Below the pieces are notes generated by a model, which was given only the letters and a program-made list of their open reading frames with translations, was not told the origin of the DNA and made no database searches. A program made the position numbers and the translations under genes. A stretch of DNA of 35,225 nucleotides, taken from contig NZ_VIKX01000140.1 in NCBI RefSeq assembly GCF_009711935.1, positions 1 through 35,225 of the forward strand, given 5' to 3'. Positions 23,082 to 30,599 of this stretch are shown here, one piece after another. How positions within the stretch are numbered: the first letter of the stretch is position 1; each line of letters starts with the position of its first letter. Source of the stretch: Dolichospermum sp. UHCC 0259 (GTDB lineage Bacteria > Cyanobacteriota > Cyanobacteriia > Cyanobacteriales > Nostocaceae).

Positions 23082-23896
23082 CTTGTGGCTGTTCCGATGA
23101 TAATCAAACGACAATTACAAATATGGAAAATGAACATCATCATACCCATACTTTACCAGATGGAACTGTAATAACTCATTCTCATCACCATGAAGAATCA
23201 CCTCAAATTCACGCTAAAATACATAATACGACGATATCTTTAGAACAAGAAATTTTAGGTAAAAATAACTTATTAGCTGCCCAAAATCGCGGTTGGTTTA
23301 AAGGTCGAAATATTCTGGCTTTGAATTTAATGAGTTCTCCTGGTGCAGGAAAAACTACATTATTAACTCGCACTATTAATGATTTAAAAGATCATTTAAC
23401 TATTAGCGTGATTGAAGGTGATCAAGAAACAACTAATGATGCAGAAAAGATTAAGGCAACTGGTTGTAAAGTGGTGCAAATTAACACGGGTACAGGCTGT
23501 CATTTAGACGCATCAATGATAGAAAGGGGTCTGCAAGAACTAAATCCACCTTTAAATTCTGTGGTGATGATTGAAAATGTCGGAAATTTGGTTTGTCCGG
23601 CTTTATTTGACTTGGGAGAATCTGCTAAGGTAGTAATTTTATCGGTGACGGAAGGGGAAGATAAACCAATTAAGTATCCTCATATTTTCCGCAATAGTGA
23701 AATTATGATTTTGACAAAAATTGATTTATTACCTTATATAAATTTTGATGTTCAACGTTGTCTTGAATATGCAAAACAGGTCAACCCAAAAATCCAAATT
23801 TTCCAAGTTTCTGCTAATACAGGGGAAGGGTTGGAAGGTTTATATAATTGGTTATCTCAACAGGTAAATAATTCATCAAATTTGATTTCTCTATAA
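23072..23896 (+). CDS. hypB: GTPase HypB, nickel insertion
   Basis: HypB is a GTPase that drives nickel delivery together with HypA. It has 274 residues. An N-terminal CVTCGC (Cys2, 5, 7) is a high-affinity nickel motif. Two His-rich stretches follow (EHHHTHTLP and HSHHHEE), a possible nickel store. The GTPase domain has the P-loop SSPGAGKTTLL (about 87-97), IEGDQETTNDA, the conserved metal-binding GTGCHLD, ENVGNLVCPA and the guanine-specificity motif TKIDLLPY. GGAGG lies 5 bases before ATG 23072. It is the last gene of the operon; no strong terminator hairpin is visible after it. Confidence 0.96.
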   Translation: MCVTCGCSDDNQTTITNMENEHHHTHTLPDGTVITHSHHHEESPQIHAKIHNTTISLEQEILGKNNLLAAQNRGWFKGRNILALNLMSSPGAGKTTLLTRTINDLKDHLTISVIEGDQETTNDAEKIKATGCKVVQINTGTGCHLDASMIERGLQELNPPLNSVVMIENVGNLVCPALFDLGESAKVVILSVTEGEDKPIKYPHIFRNSEIMILTKIDLLPYINFDVQRCLEYAKQVNPKIQIFQVSANTGEGLEGLYNWLSQQVNNSSNLISL

Positions 23897-24005
23897 ATCA
23901 AAATGTTTTGGGTTGAATCTAATATTTTTTTACCATAGCGTGGCGTTAGCCATACCGTAGAGGCACAGAGAACACAGAGAGAATAAAAATAACTTTATTT
24001 ATCCT
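23897..24005. other. Gap after hypB with short repeats
   Basis: Contains AGCGTGGCGTTAGCCATACC and AGAGGCACAGAGAACACAGA, both common Nostocales intergenic repeat units. No terminator hairpin recognised. Confidence 0.4.
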
Positions 24006-24295
24006 GACTCAGAATGGGCAAGTTACGGAGGTTTATTCGATTTTTGTATTCATGAACTGGGTTGCCAACATGATCAGGAACAATGGGATCTTTACCAAGC
24101 GATGTGTAGCGAGTGTAGTTACTGGTTTTTACCAACTCCTCTCCTACACATTACATAATTTGCGATCGCCCAACAATACTATTACTTGATGATGATGATA
24201 AACTTCATGCAGATGGAGTGCCAGCAATTCAATTTAGTGATGGCTTTGGTCTATATGCTAGACATGGTGAAATTTCTTCAATTTGTTTTCCCTAA
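24006..24295 (+). pseudogene. Decayed hypothetical gene (DUF6745-like)
   Basis: One frame reads DSEWASYGGLFDFCIHELGC then EQWDLYQAM and is soon broken. A second frame downstream gives RPTILLLDDDDKLHADGVPA, then IQFSDGFGLYARHGE and a stop at 24293-24295. In cyanobacterial homologues that I recall these two pieces are parts of one protein, in the order seen here. At least one frameshift and a deletion separate them and there is no start. Family name is a tentative recall. Confidence 0.5.
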
Positions 24296-24374
24296 AGATT
24301 GAAGGCATAATCACAATTTTAGAGAGTCATTTGCTATAATTGTACTTAAGAATACTTATTTGAGGTAAGTTACG

Positions 24375-24590
24375 ATGATTACAAAACAAATGATTCAAGA
24401 GAAACTAAAAAATTTAACAGAAGAACAACTTAATCAAGTTTATGGAATTATTGAACAGTTAAGTGATGCAGAAAATGCTATTAAAAAAACTAGTCTCATG
24501 TCCAAATTACGCAAAATTAAAATTGATGCTGCTGAAGATTTCTCTATTCAAGTTAGTGTTAGTTTAGGGAGAGATGTAAGTGAGGGATAA
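24375..24590 (+). CDS. VapB-type antitoxin
   Basis: A 71-residue, mostly helical protein: MITKQMIQEKLKNLTEEQLN, a leucine-rich helix and KLRKIKIDAAEDFSIQVSV near the end, the part that usually wraps the toxin. GAGGTAAG lies 6-7 bases before ATG 24375. The 3' end overlaps the PIN-domain gene by 11 bases. It is presumably the antitoxin and autorepressor of this pair. The exact family is unclear because there is no obvious ribbon-helix-helix or AbrB motif. Confidence 0.7.
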   Translation: MITKQMIQEKLKNLTEEQLNQVYGIIEQLSDAENAIKKTSLMSKLRKIKIDAAEDFSIQVSVSLGRDVSEG

Positions 24591-24984
24591 AATTTTTGTT
24601 GATACGTTGTTTATTGTAGCCTTAATAAACAAACGGGATCAATATCATCTAAAAGCTTTAGAATTAGCTCAACAATTTGAAAATTATCCTTTGATAACCA
24701 CTGATGCAATTTTATTAGAAGTTGGTAATGCTTTATCGAGTAATTATAAAAGTGAAGCAGTCGAATTAATGGAAACTTTTTTAAATTCTGATGAAGTAGA
24801 AGTTATCCGGTTAAATTCTGAATTATTTGAAGAAGCATTAAATTTATATAAACAACATCAAGACAAGTCATGGGGGTTAGTTGATTGTGTTTCTTTTGTG
24901 GTCATGAAAAAAAATAAAATTACTCAAGCTTTAACTTTTGATAAGCATTTTATTCAAGCTGGATTTCAAGCATTAATGAGATAA
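24580..24984 (+). CDS. VapC-type PIN-domain ribonuclease toxin, apparently intact
   Basis: The 134-residue length is right for the family. The PIN domain begins KIFVDTLFIVALINKRDQYH (Asp8). TTDAILLEVGNAL gives the conserved Glu, WGLVDCVSFVVM the third acidic residue, and ITQALTFDKHFIQAGF the C-terminal Asp and helix. Translation starts at GTG 24580 inside the antitoxin gene, with GGGAGAGATG upstream. It would cleave specific RNA when freed from the antitoxin. Of the three vapC-like genes with recognisable starts in this window, only this one keeps the whole domain. Confidence 0.83.
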   Translation: MRDKIFVDTLFIVALINKRDQYHLKALELAQQFENYPLITTDAILLEVGNALSSNYKSEAVELMETFLNSDEVEVIRLNSELFEEALNLYKQHQDKSWGLVDCVSFVVMKKNKITQALTFDKHFIQAGFQALMR

Positions 24985-25026
24985 GTAGGTATCGCATCAT
25001 TACTACCCACTTTACTAAAATTAGCT

Positions 25027-25635
25027 TTATTTCTGAAAAATAGTTAATAATACAAACCCCAATAAATCATAATGACCTACACAAGTTAAACCAGCTTTAT
25101 TACCCATTTCTTCTCTTTCTTTCTTGCTATAAAACTTAATTCCTGTAGGAGAATGGGGCGTAATTTGACATGGTGATGAGTTATTAAAAGTAATATCTAC
25201 TAAATAAAACTTACCACCAGGAGAAAGTACCCTTGCTACCTCATTTAAAACCTGTTCTGGTTGGGGATAATGTAAGAAACTAATTGTATTAAATACCGCA
25301 TCAAATTGTCCCTCAGTAAAAGGGAGATGTTCAGCGTTACCTTCCAGATAAATTAATCGGGGACGGTGGCGGTTATTTTGTCTAGCTATCCGCAACATTT
25401 GGGGAGACAAATCTAAACCTGTAGCGGTGATTTCTGGAAACTGAGTTGCTAATCTGTTTAATAAACGTCCAGTTCCACAACCTAAATCAAGTACATTTGC
25501 ATTTGGTGATAATTCAACTTTTGTCAGTAATCTTTTGTGGATAGCTTGGTAAATAAAAGAAGGAAATGCCCAATCATAACTATTTGCCCAACGGTCAAAT
25601 AATTCTTTTTTATTATTGACAAAGTTACTAATCAT
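25027..25635 (-). CDS. Class I SAM-dependent methyltransferase
   Basis: A 202-residue cytoplasmic protein. The N-terminus (FDRWANSYDWAFPSFIYQ) resembles the UbiE/BioC-like group. Motif I is VLDLGCGTG at about residues 48-56, followed by ATGLDLSPQMLRIAR, the post-I acidic region (GNAEHLPFTEGQFDAVF) and LSPGGKFYLVDI. The substrate is not predictable: a lipid, quinone or small molecule are all possible. It stands alone on the minus strand between the VapBC pair and a palindromic repeat (25690-25722). No ribosome binding site is evident at ATG 25635. Confidence 0.85.
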   Translation of the reverse strand: MISNFVNNKKELFDRWANSYDWAFPSFIYQAIHKRLLTKVELSPNANVLDLGCGTGRLLNRLATQFPEITATGLDLSPQMLRIARQNNRHRPRLIYLEGNAEHLPFTEGQFDAVFNTISFLHYPQPEQVLNEVARVLSPGGKFYLVDITFNNSSPCQITPHSPTGIKFYSKKEREEMGNKAGLTCVGHYDLLGFVLLTIFQK

Positions 25636-25689
25636 GGCTGCTATATTTTTGTATTTACTTTATTATAACAATAAAAAGATAGATCATAT

Positions 25690-25722
25690 AGATCCCCGAC
25701 TTCTCAAAGAAGTCGGGGATCT
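25690..25722. repeat. Perfect 15-bp hairpin, family copy 3
   Basis: AGATCCCCGACTTCT (25690-25704), loop CAA, exact complement (25708-25722). It lies between the methyltransferase and the small unknown gene, both on the minus strand, and is almost identical to the outer arms of 19541-19605. Confidence 0.9.
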
Positions 25723-25749
25723 GATCGTAATTAAAATATAATTTAGGAC

Positions 25750-26121
25750 TTACAACCAATCTCGATAAGCTGAAATTTCGTTTACTCCAATTTCAAAAGG
25801 TGATCCTTTACCAAAAGGAGGATAAACGCGGATTTTGGCATTTTTAGTAAATCTTTCCAGTCTATTTCCCAATTGGGGAATATTGCTGACTATGTGCCAA
25901 TAAGCAACTATATCGGGACAGTCTACAATTAACATCAAAGTAGTCTTATCTGTAGTCATGTACCATTGACAATTAGATAGTAATACTTGAGTAATGCGAT
26001 CGCACGCATAGAAAAAGCATCTACCTATAGCTTGTTCCAACTCCAAATGGAGAATACCATCCTCTTTTGTCACCTTAGTAGGAGGTAAATCATCGGGAGG
26101 AAGCAAAGAAAGTTTAGACAT
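25750..26121 (-). CDS. Small protein of unknown function, overlapping the flavin oxidoreductase gene
   Basis: A 123-residue protein (start MSKLSLLPPDDLPP) with alternating beta-type segments such as GILHLELEQAIGRCFFYACD, CQWYMTTDKTTLMLIVDCPD and PPFGKGSPFEIGVNEIS. No recognised domain or catalytic motif. The start overlaps the end of the luciferase-like gene by 8 bases, with AGAGGTG upstream, so the two are translationally coupled and probably function together. Conserved-looking codon use suggests a real gene. Function unknown. Confidence 0.7.
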   Translation of the reverse strand: MSKLSLLPPDDLPPTKVTKEDGILHLELEQAIGRCFFYACDRITQVLLSNCQWYMTTDKTTLMLIVDCPDIVAYWHIVSNIPQLGNRLERFTKNAKIRVYPPFGKGSPFEIGVNEISAYRDWL

Positions 26122-27112
26122 AATTCCGCACCTCTTGATTGTAGCGTTGCAAACTTTCTCGATTTTTTTGCAAAGAAAAAGATGAGGGTTTTAACGCTAG
26201 TGTGCTGAGATCTAATTCGTCCTGAAATTTCTTGATTTTGTCACGACAACCGTTAACATCACCGATAATTGAATTCTCAATCAAATAGTCTTCATCAAAA
26301 CAAATATTTGTCCGATCAAATGCTGGTTGTTGAGGACTTTTCTGCATTACTTGAGTTGAGTTAGCTGTCATTTCTTTGCTGAAGTGGCGAATAAAAGGCA
26401 ATGCTTCATTTACCGCTTCATCATGGGTTTTACCTACAAAAAAGAACCGGGCTAACAGAAACTTTTCAGCACCACTGGAATTAAATTCCCGATACTTATT
26501 GACTGTTTTCTTGAGTCTTTCTAGAGAAAAAGGTGGACCACCCATTAAACCAAAGGAATTTTCAGCAGCAAATTTAACTGCATCATCATCACCACTAGCA
26601 ACATATATGGGAATTGGTTTTTGCAATGGTTGGGGATGAATGGTGAGATTTTCACATTGATAATATTCGCCATTAAATGATACATCAGTCTCATATAAAA
26701 GCTTTTGAATCAATGCTACTGACTCTAACATTCTGGTGCGAGATTCCTGGTTTGTCACACCAAAATGTTTATTTTGCTGCGGAAATGGACCACCTTTAGC
26801 TACCCCAAAAGCCAGCCTTCCACTACAAAGATTATCCAAAGTAGCAATATCTTCAGCCACGCGGATTGGCTGATGAAATGGTAATAATACAGCCGCAGTT
26901 CCTAGACGAATTTGTGAAGTTACACCTGCTAAATGTGCCAATAACAGCAGAATTGAAGGACTAAGATTGAACTCATTAAAATGATGTTCTGTTACCCAAG
27001 CCTCTTCAAAACCTAAATTTTCCGCCTCTTTTACCAATAAAACTTGCTCAAAAATAGTGCGTCTAGCATCTTGGTGATGATTTTCGTAATTGCAGAAAAG
27101 TCCTGTTTTCAT
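26114..27112 (-). CDS. Luciferase-like (LLM class) flavin-dependent oxidoreductase
   Basis: A 332-residue TIM-barrel enzyme of the bacterial-luciferase/LLM superfamily, which uses reduced FMN or F420 to oxidise small organic substrates. The N-terminus has NLGFEEAWVTEHHFNEF, the family signature. IRLGTAAVLLPFHQPIRVAED, LDNLCSGRLAFGVAKGG, QPLQKPIPIYVASGDDDAVKFAAENSFGLMG and a C-terminal GDVNGCRDKIKKF follow in the usual order. It closely resembles the alkanal-monooxygenase-like group of cyanobacteria, but no luxB partner is present. The coupled gene downstream and the small gene 18 bases upstream on the same strand suggest a three-gene unit of unknown pathway. Confidence 0.88.
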   Translation of the reverse strand: MKTGLFCNYENHHQDARRTIFEQVLLVKEAENLGFEEAWVTEHHFNEFNLSPSILLLLAHLAGVTSQIRLGTAAVLLPFHQPIRVAEDIATLDNLCSGRLAFGVAKGGPFPQQNKHFGVTNQESRTRMLESVALIQKLLYETDVSFNGEYYQCENLTIHPQPLQKPIPIYVASGDDDAVKFAAENSFGLMGGPPFSLERLKKTVNKYREFNSSGAEKFLLARFFFVGKTHDEAVNEALPFIRHFSKEMTANSTQVMQKSPQQPAFDRTNICFDEDYLIENSIIGDVNGCRDKIKKFQDELDLSTLALKPSSFSLQKNRESLQRYNQEVRNYV

Positions 27113-27130
27113 TGTTGACCAAATATTAGA

Positions 27131-27466
27131 TTAGGCTGCGACTAATTGCAACTCCAACCATAATCGAGGTTCAGACTGTTTTAACTTCGACATAGGGTCA
27201 CGTAGCAATCGTTTAGCATTGAGAAAAACTACTTGAATTAACCCCATATTTTCGGCTAATTCTCTGAGGATTTCTTTTTTGGATTGAAGACAGGGCATTG
27301 TGTCTTCTCGACAATAAATTCCTATATATTGAAACCGTTTTGCAGGTCGTCCCCAAAAACAAGTAATAACTTTCACATGACAGCCTTTTAAGAGTTCGCC
27401 CACGGCTGGGTAATAGTCATTTACGACTCTAAGAAATTCTTGGGCTAGGATGTCTTCAGTAATCAT
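27131..27466 (-). CDS. Small conserved-type protein of unknown function
   Basis: A 111-residue soluble protein: MITEDILAQEFLRVVNDYYP, then a Cys-containing KVITCFWGRPAKRFQYIGIYC, a helix SKKEILRELAENMGL and a C-terminal RLWLELQLVAA. No domain recognised. It lies 18 bases upstream of the luciferase-like gene on the same strand, so it is probably the first gene of that unit. A palindromic repeat at 27555-27587 marks its upstream boundary. Confidence 0.65.
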   Translation of the reverse strand: MITEDILAQEFLRVVNDYYPAVGELLKGCHVKVITCFWGRPAKRFQYIGIYCREDTMPCLQSKKEILRELAENMGLIQVVFLNAKRLLRDPMSKLKQSEPRLWLELQLVAA

Positions 27467-27554
27467 CTGACTGATTCTTCTGTAGCTTCCATAACTCTAT
27501 TTATTATAACATATAATTGTTATTTAAACCTGACAAAATAAAAATAAATAGATA

Positions 27555-27587
27555 AGATCCCTGACTTCTTTAAGAAGTCAGGGATCT
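27555..27587. repeat. Perfect 15-bp hairpin, family copy 4 (compensated variant)
   Basis: AGATCCCTGACTTCT (27555-27569), loop TTA, exact complement (27573-27587). Compared with copy 3 it has a C-to-T change matched by G-to-A in the other arm, so pairing is kept. It lies just downstream of the 27599-27910 gene. Confidence 0.9.
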
Positions 27588-27598
27588 AAAAATTTGCA

Positions 27599-27910
27599 CT
27601 ATCGAGAATTTCGTTCTGCTACTAAAACATCAGCAATAATATCTGGTAGACTTTTTAAATCGGTATATCCTTCTGAACCAGAAATTGGCGAAATAAAAGT
27701 ATAGTTAGGATCACAAACTCCAGTGTCATAAACCTGCATAAACCATCTATCAGGTAATCCTTCTACACCCAATTCTACAATATACCAACTCTCACCCATT
27801 AAGCGAGAATTAATCACTGTAAACCAATCTCTATAATCATCAGCAATATTCCAATCTGCCAAAAGAAATTCTAATGATATTTTTCCGGCATCAGTTGAAG
27901 TCAATAGCAT
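27599..27910 (-). CDS. Small protein of unknown function, coupled to the 27913-28176 gene
   Basis: A 103-residue acidic protein with many aromatic residues (LADWNIADDYRDWFTVINSR, ESWYIVELGVEGLPDRWFMQ, DPNYTFISPISGSEGYTDL). No domain recognised. AGGAG lies 6 bases before ATG 27910, inside the last codons of the upstream gene, whose stop is 2 bases away, so the two are co-translated. The tight coupling suggests a complex or a small effector/immunity-type pair, but nothing proves this. Confidence 0.7.
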   Translation of the reverse strand: MLLTSTDAGKISLEFLLADWNIADDYRDWFTVINSRLMGESWYIVELGVEGLPDRWFMQVYDTGVCDPNYTFISPISGSEGYTDLKSLPDIIADVLVAERNSR

Positions 27911-27912
27911 TC

Positions 27913-28176
27913 TTACTCCTGAGTGGCAACTTGATTAGAAACTTCAGGATATAAACCTAATTCTTTTGCTAATTGTTTAGCAACAAAAAATAGAAATTGC
28001 GCTCCATCTTGATTACCTTGATGAGCAAACATTGTGGCTACTTGTAACATTGCTTGCACTAATCCAGAATCAATTAATTCAGGTTGTGCTTCCAAAACCT
28101 CTGGTTCTTGACCATTAGGACATTGGAGAAGTTCATCAATTAAATTAAAATACTGTGTTTGGCGTTCGTCTGTCAT
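27913..28176 (-). CDS. Small helical protein like the N-terminal module of cyanobacterial TPR/CHAT proteins
   Basis: An 87-residue helical protein: YFNLIDELLQCPNGQEPEVLEAQPELID, then SGLVQAMLQVATMF and AQFLFFVAKQLAKELGL. This L-ECP-GQE-EIL-ANPELVD-GLVQ pattern is one I associate with the segment opening many cyanobacterial TPR/CHAT-domain proteins, but here it stands alone without TPR repeats or a CHAT protease. It is co-translated with the 27599-27910 gene. It may be an independent adaptor or the remnant of a larger protein; no CHAT sequence is found nearby. Confidence 0.65.
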   Translation of the reverse strand: MTDERQTQYFNLIDELLQCPNGQEPEVLEAQPELIDSGLVQAMLQVATMFAHQGNQDGAQFLFFVAKQLAKELGLYPEVSNQVATQE

Positions 28177-28213
28177 GATAATTTAGTTTATGGTGAATGA
28201 TTAATTTGCAAAA

Positions 28214-28642
28214 TTACTGTTCGATGCTTTGTTGCCACATTCTTTCTAACATGGCAATGTGTTCTTTTAATACAGCAGCACGGTAGACAAGATATCTGTC
28301 ATAAGCGATAATTCCCACACCAATACAAATTGGTGTTACCAAAAATAACCATTGCAAAATTGTGGCTAATTTATATTTTTTTGCAGCAATTTTTAGTTGA
28401 TGTAGAAAATTATTGTTAGATAATTTGACCTTGACTAAAGGTGTCTGAGTATTGATAATTTTTGTTTGGGGAACTAATTGAGAAGATGCTATATCTATTT
28501 TCGACAATTCACAGGATAAATTCTGTGTTTTAACGAACTCTCTATGTTGTCCCCAAACTATAGCAAATACTACTACCCCTGGAGAAATTAATGCTAAAGT
28601 TACCAAACTTACGGTCAACACATTTAAAAGTTTGACTTTCAT
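28214..28642 (-). CDS. Membrane protein with two helices, unknown function
   Basis: About 142 residues. One hydrophobic helix is near the N-terminus (LTVSLVTLALISPGVVVFAIVWG) and a second at about 90-115 (ATILQWLFLVTPICIGVGIIAY), with a polar loop of about 65 residues between them and a charged C-terminal helix (LKEHIAMLERMWQQSIEQ). I choose ATG 28642 because GGAG is 6 bases upstream; ATG 28654 has none. It is 38 bases upstream of the 87-residue gene on the same strand and may belong with it. No family recognised. Confidence 0.65.
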   Translation of the reverse strand: MKVKLLNVLTVSLVTLALISPGVVVFAIVWGQHREFVKTQNLSCELSKIDIASSQLVPQTKIINTQTPLVKVKLSNNNFLHQLKIAAKKYKLATILQWLFLVTPICIGVGIIAYDRYLVYRAAVLKEHIAMLERMWQQSIEQ

Positions 28643-28654
28643 ATTTTTCTCCAT

Positions 28655-29397
28655 TACTAGGTATCAACTACCTAGAAAGAAAATTCCTATTAGTATGTTT
28701 ATTTTTTGCACCTTTTTGTATTCAAAGTATGCTTATCATTATCTCCTCAAAAAACAAAATTCTGTCAATTTCGTATTGAGTAATACGGACAGGATTAAGA
28801 TAATTTTTAAGAGATATAAGAGTTAAGAAGTCCCCCCTGATTCGTCAGACTTTCATCTTAGGAACTTCGGGGGGTAGAGGGGAATCTCTGCGTAAATCCT
28901 ATATCGTTTATATCAGTTGCCCTTTTAGTGCCAACCTTAAGTGAGTTGAATTAATATTATTAAGATGATTACGACAATACTCACAGTCTATTATCCTGAC
29001 TGTACAAGCATTTAAAAAAATATTTGGTGTAGGGGTGCTAGTATTTATTGAGTGGGGTACTAGCATTTTTGAGGGAGGGAACGGGGTATTTTGCACTCAA
29101 AGCCAAATTAAGTTAGGCTATTGGTTTGAGATATTTATTAAGGGAGATTTACAAGTACAAACTGTACTCAAATGACAGGATCTCATGACAGGACTAGACC
29201 TAAGATATCTTGAAGAACTCAAAAACAAAATTAAGATATTCTAACAAACGTACAATAGGATTATTTTCAAGAATAGGGAAGTTTTTCCCAGGGAAAAAGA
29301 CAGAGATTATGGTAAAATGGCTATAGATGATATAAAAAGTTGATCAGATAAATATGTAACCCAAATAGATTAATATATAAATTTTAGGGTTAAATAA
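28655..29397. other. Long intergenic region before cysteine synthase
   Basis: No gene seen in 743 bases. Contents: an AT-rich stretch upstream of the membrane gene; a C6/G6-rich stretch at about 28831-28880; a terminator-like hairpin at 29036-29070; a 15-base inverted repeat AGTAC-AAACT-GTACT at 29154-29168; and a near repeat ATGACAGG at about 29172 and 29187. The cysteine synthase promoter must lie in its right part. The GTA...TAC spacing at 29155-29167 is 7, one short of an NtcA site. Confidence 0.5.
29036..29070 (+). terminator. Hairpin with T5, terminator-like
   Basis: TGCTAGTA (29036-29043) pairs with TACTAGCA (29058-29065), loop 14 bases, followed by TTTTT. No plus-strand gene lies directly upstream, so it might end a small RNA or be chance. 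Confidence 0.35.
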
Positions 29398-30339
29398 ATG
29401 CGAATTGCTAAAGACGTAACAGAACTTATTGGGAAAACTCCATTAATTCAGTTGAATAAAATTCCCCAAGTCGAGGGAGTGGTAGCCAGGATAGTCGTCA
29501 AACTAGAAAGTATGAATCCTGCGGCTTCTGTAAAAGACAGAATTGGCGTAAGTATGATCCTTTCCGCTGAAGCTGAAGGTTTAATTTCACCGGAAAAAAC
29601 CATTTTAGTTGAACCAACATCTGGCAATACAGGTATTGCTTTAGCAATGGTAGCAGCCGCTCGTGGCTACAAGTTAATTTTAACCATGCCGGAAACCATG
29701 AGCCAAGAAAGACGCGCTATGTTGCGGGCTTATGGTGCAAGTTTGGAATTAACACCAGGAACTCAGGGAATGCGCGGCGCAATTAACAAAGCCGAGGAAA
29801 TAGTTGCGAATACTCCCAATGCTTTTATGTTGCAACAATTTGCTAATCCAGCTAACCCGAAAATCCACCGAGAAACCACCGCTGAGGAAATTTGGACAGA
29901 TACTGACGGAGAAGTTGATATCTTAATTTCTGGTGTGGGAACTGGCGGCACAATTACTGGTATTGCTGAAGTTATTAAACAACGCAAACCGAGTTTTCAA
30001 GTTATTGCCGTCGAACCTAGCAACAGTCCTATTCTATCAGGTGGTAAACCCGGTTCTCACAAAATTCAAGGTATTGGTGCGGGATTTATTCCTGATGTTT
30101 TGCGTCAAGATCTAATTGATGAAATAATTCAAGTGAATGACGCAGCAGCAATGGAATATGGACGGAGATTAGCCAGAGAAGAAGGGTTATTATCAGGAAT
30201 ATCTTCTGGTGCGGCTTTAGCTGCCGCTATTGAAGTTGGTAAACGCCCAGAAAATGCTGGTAAATTAATAGTAATGATTCAACCTTCTTTTGGTGAACGC
30301 TATTTAAGCACCGCATTGTTTCAAGATTTGATGAGTTAA
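29398..30339 (+). CDS. cysK: Cysteine synthase (O-acetylserine sulfhydrylase)
   Basis: This PLP enzyme makes cysteine from O-acetylserine and sulfide. It has 313 residues, the usual length. The PLP Lys is K46 in [11 protein letters not shown]; the substrate loop is PTSGNTG (73-79); the phosphate loop is [10 protein letters not shown]; and [11 protein letters not shown] forms the C-terminal binding region. The sequence GKTPLIQLN near residue 12 is typical of CysK/CysM. Upstream AGGG lies 10 bases before ATG 29398. It stands alone on the plus strand. CysK versus CysM cannot be separated with certainty, though the loop sequences favour CysK. Confidence 0.92.
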   Translation: MRIAKDVTELIGKTPLIQLNKIPQVEGVVARIVVKLESMNPAASVKDRIGVSMILSAEAEGLISPEKTILVEPTSGNTGIALAMVAAARGYKLILTMPETMSQERRAMLRAYGASLELTPGTQGMRGAINKAEEIVANTPNAFMLQQFANPANPKIHRETTAEEIWTDTDGEVDILISGVGTGGTITGIAEVIKQRKPSFQVIAVEPSNSPILSGGKPGSHKIQGIGAGFIPDVLRQDLIDEIIQVNDAAAMEYGRRLAREEGLLSGISSGAALAAAIEVGKRPENAGKLIVMIQPSFGERYLSTALFQDLMS

Positions 30340-30346
30340 ACATTTC

Positions 30347-30377
30347 GTAGGTTGGGTTGACGCAAGGAAACCCAACA
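30347..30377. repeat. Left half of the cruciform repeat
   Basis: GTAGGTTGGGTTGACGCAAG and the following GAAACCCAACA match 22641-22671 with one change. The right half is absent. It lies directly after cysteine synthase, overlapping no gene. Confidence 0.8.
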
Positions 30378-30599
30378 AAATCTGACAGGGAGACAAAAAC
30401 CGAAATACGTAACAAAAAGTAAAGTTGCCCAAAACCTTTTTTCTGTTCTCTGTTTCCTTGCCATAACGCGTAATTTAGCTCTAAATCTTTACCGTTTTCA
30501 TGACTTTAAAAATATGGCTCAAGCACAAAGATTTGCCCGTTTTGATGTTAACACACTCAGGCAATTATTTAGAATGAAATAGCCCTGATATTTAGCCAG
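30378..30599. other. Gap between cysK and the GAF/kinase-like gene
   Basis: A plus-strand frame starting ATG 30514 reads MAQAQRFARFDVNTLRQLFR and ends MK with a TAG. It could be the tail of a decayed transposase-type gene, but I cannot place it. Nothing else is seen. Confidence 0.3.

Noticed and set aside
28908-29096. 62-codon minus-strand frame in the gap before cysteine synthase
   Set aside because: No ribosome binding site, no recognisable features and it crosses the hairpin at 29036-29070.
29155-29167. NtcA site upstream of cysteine synthase
   Set aside because: The spacer is 7; the element is a short palindrome only.
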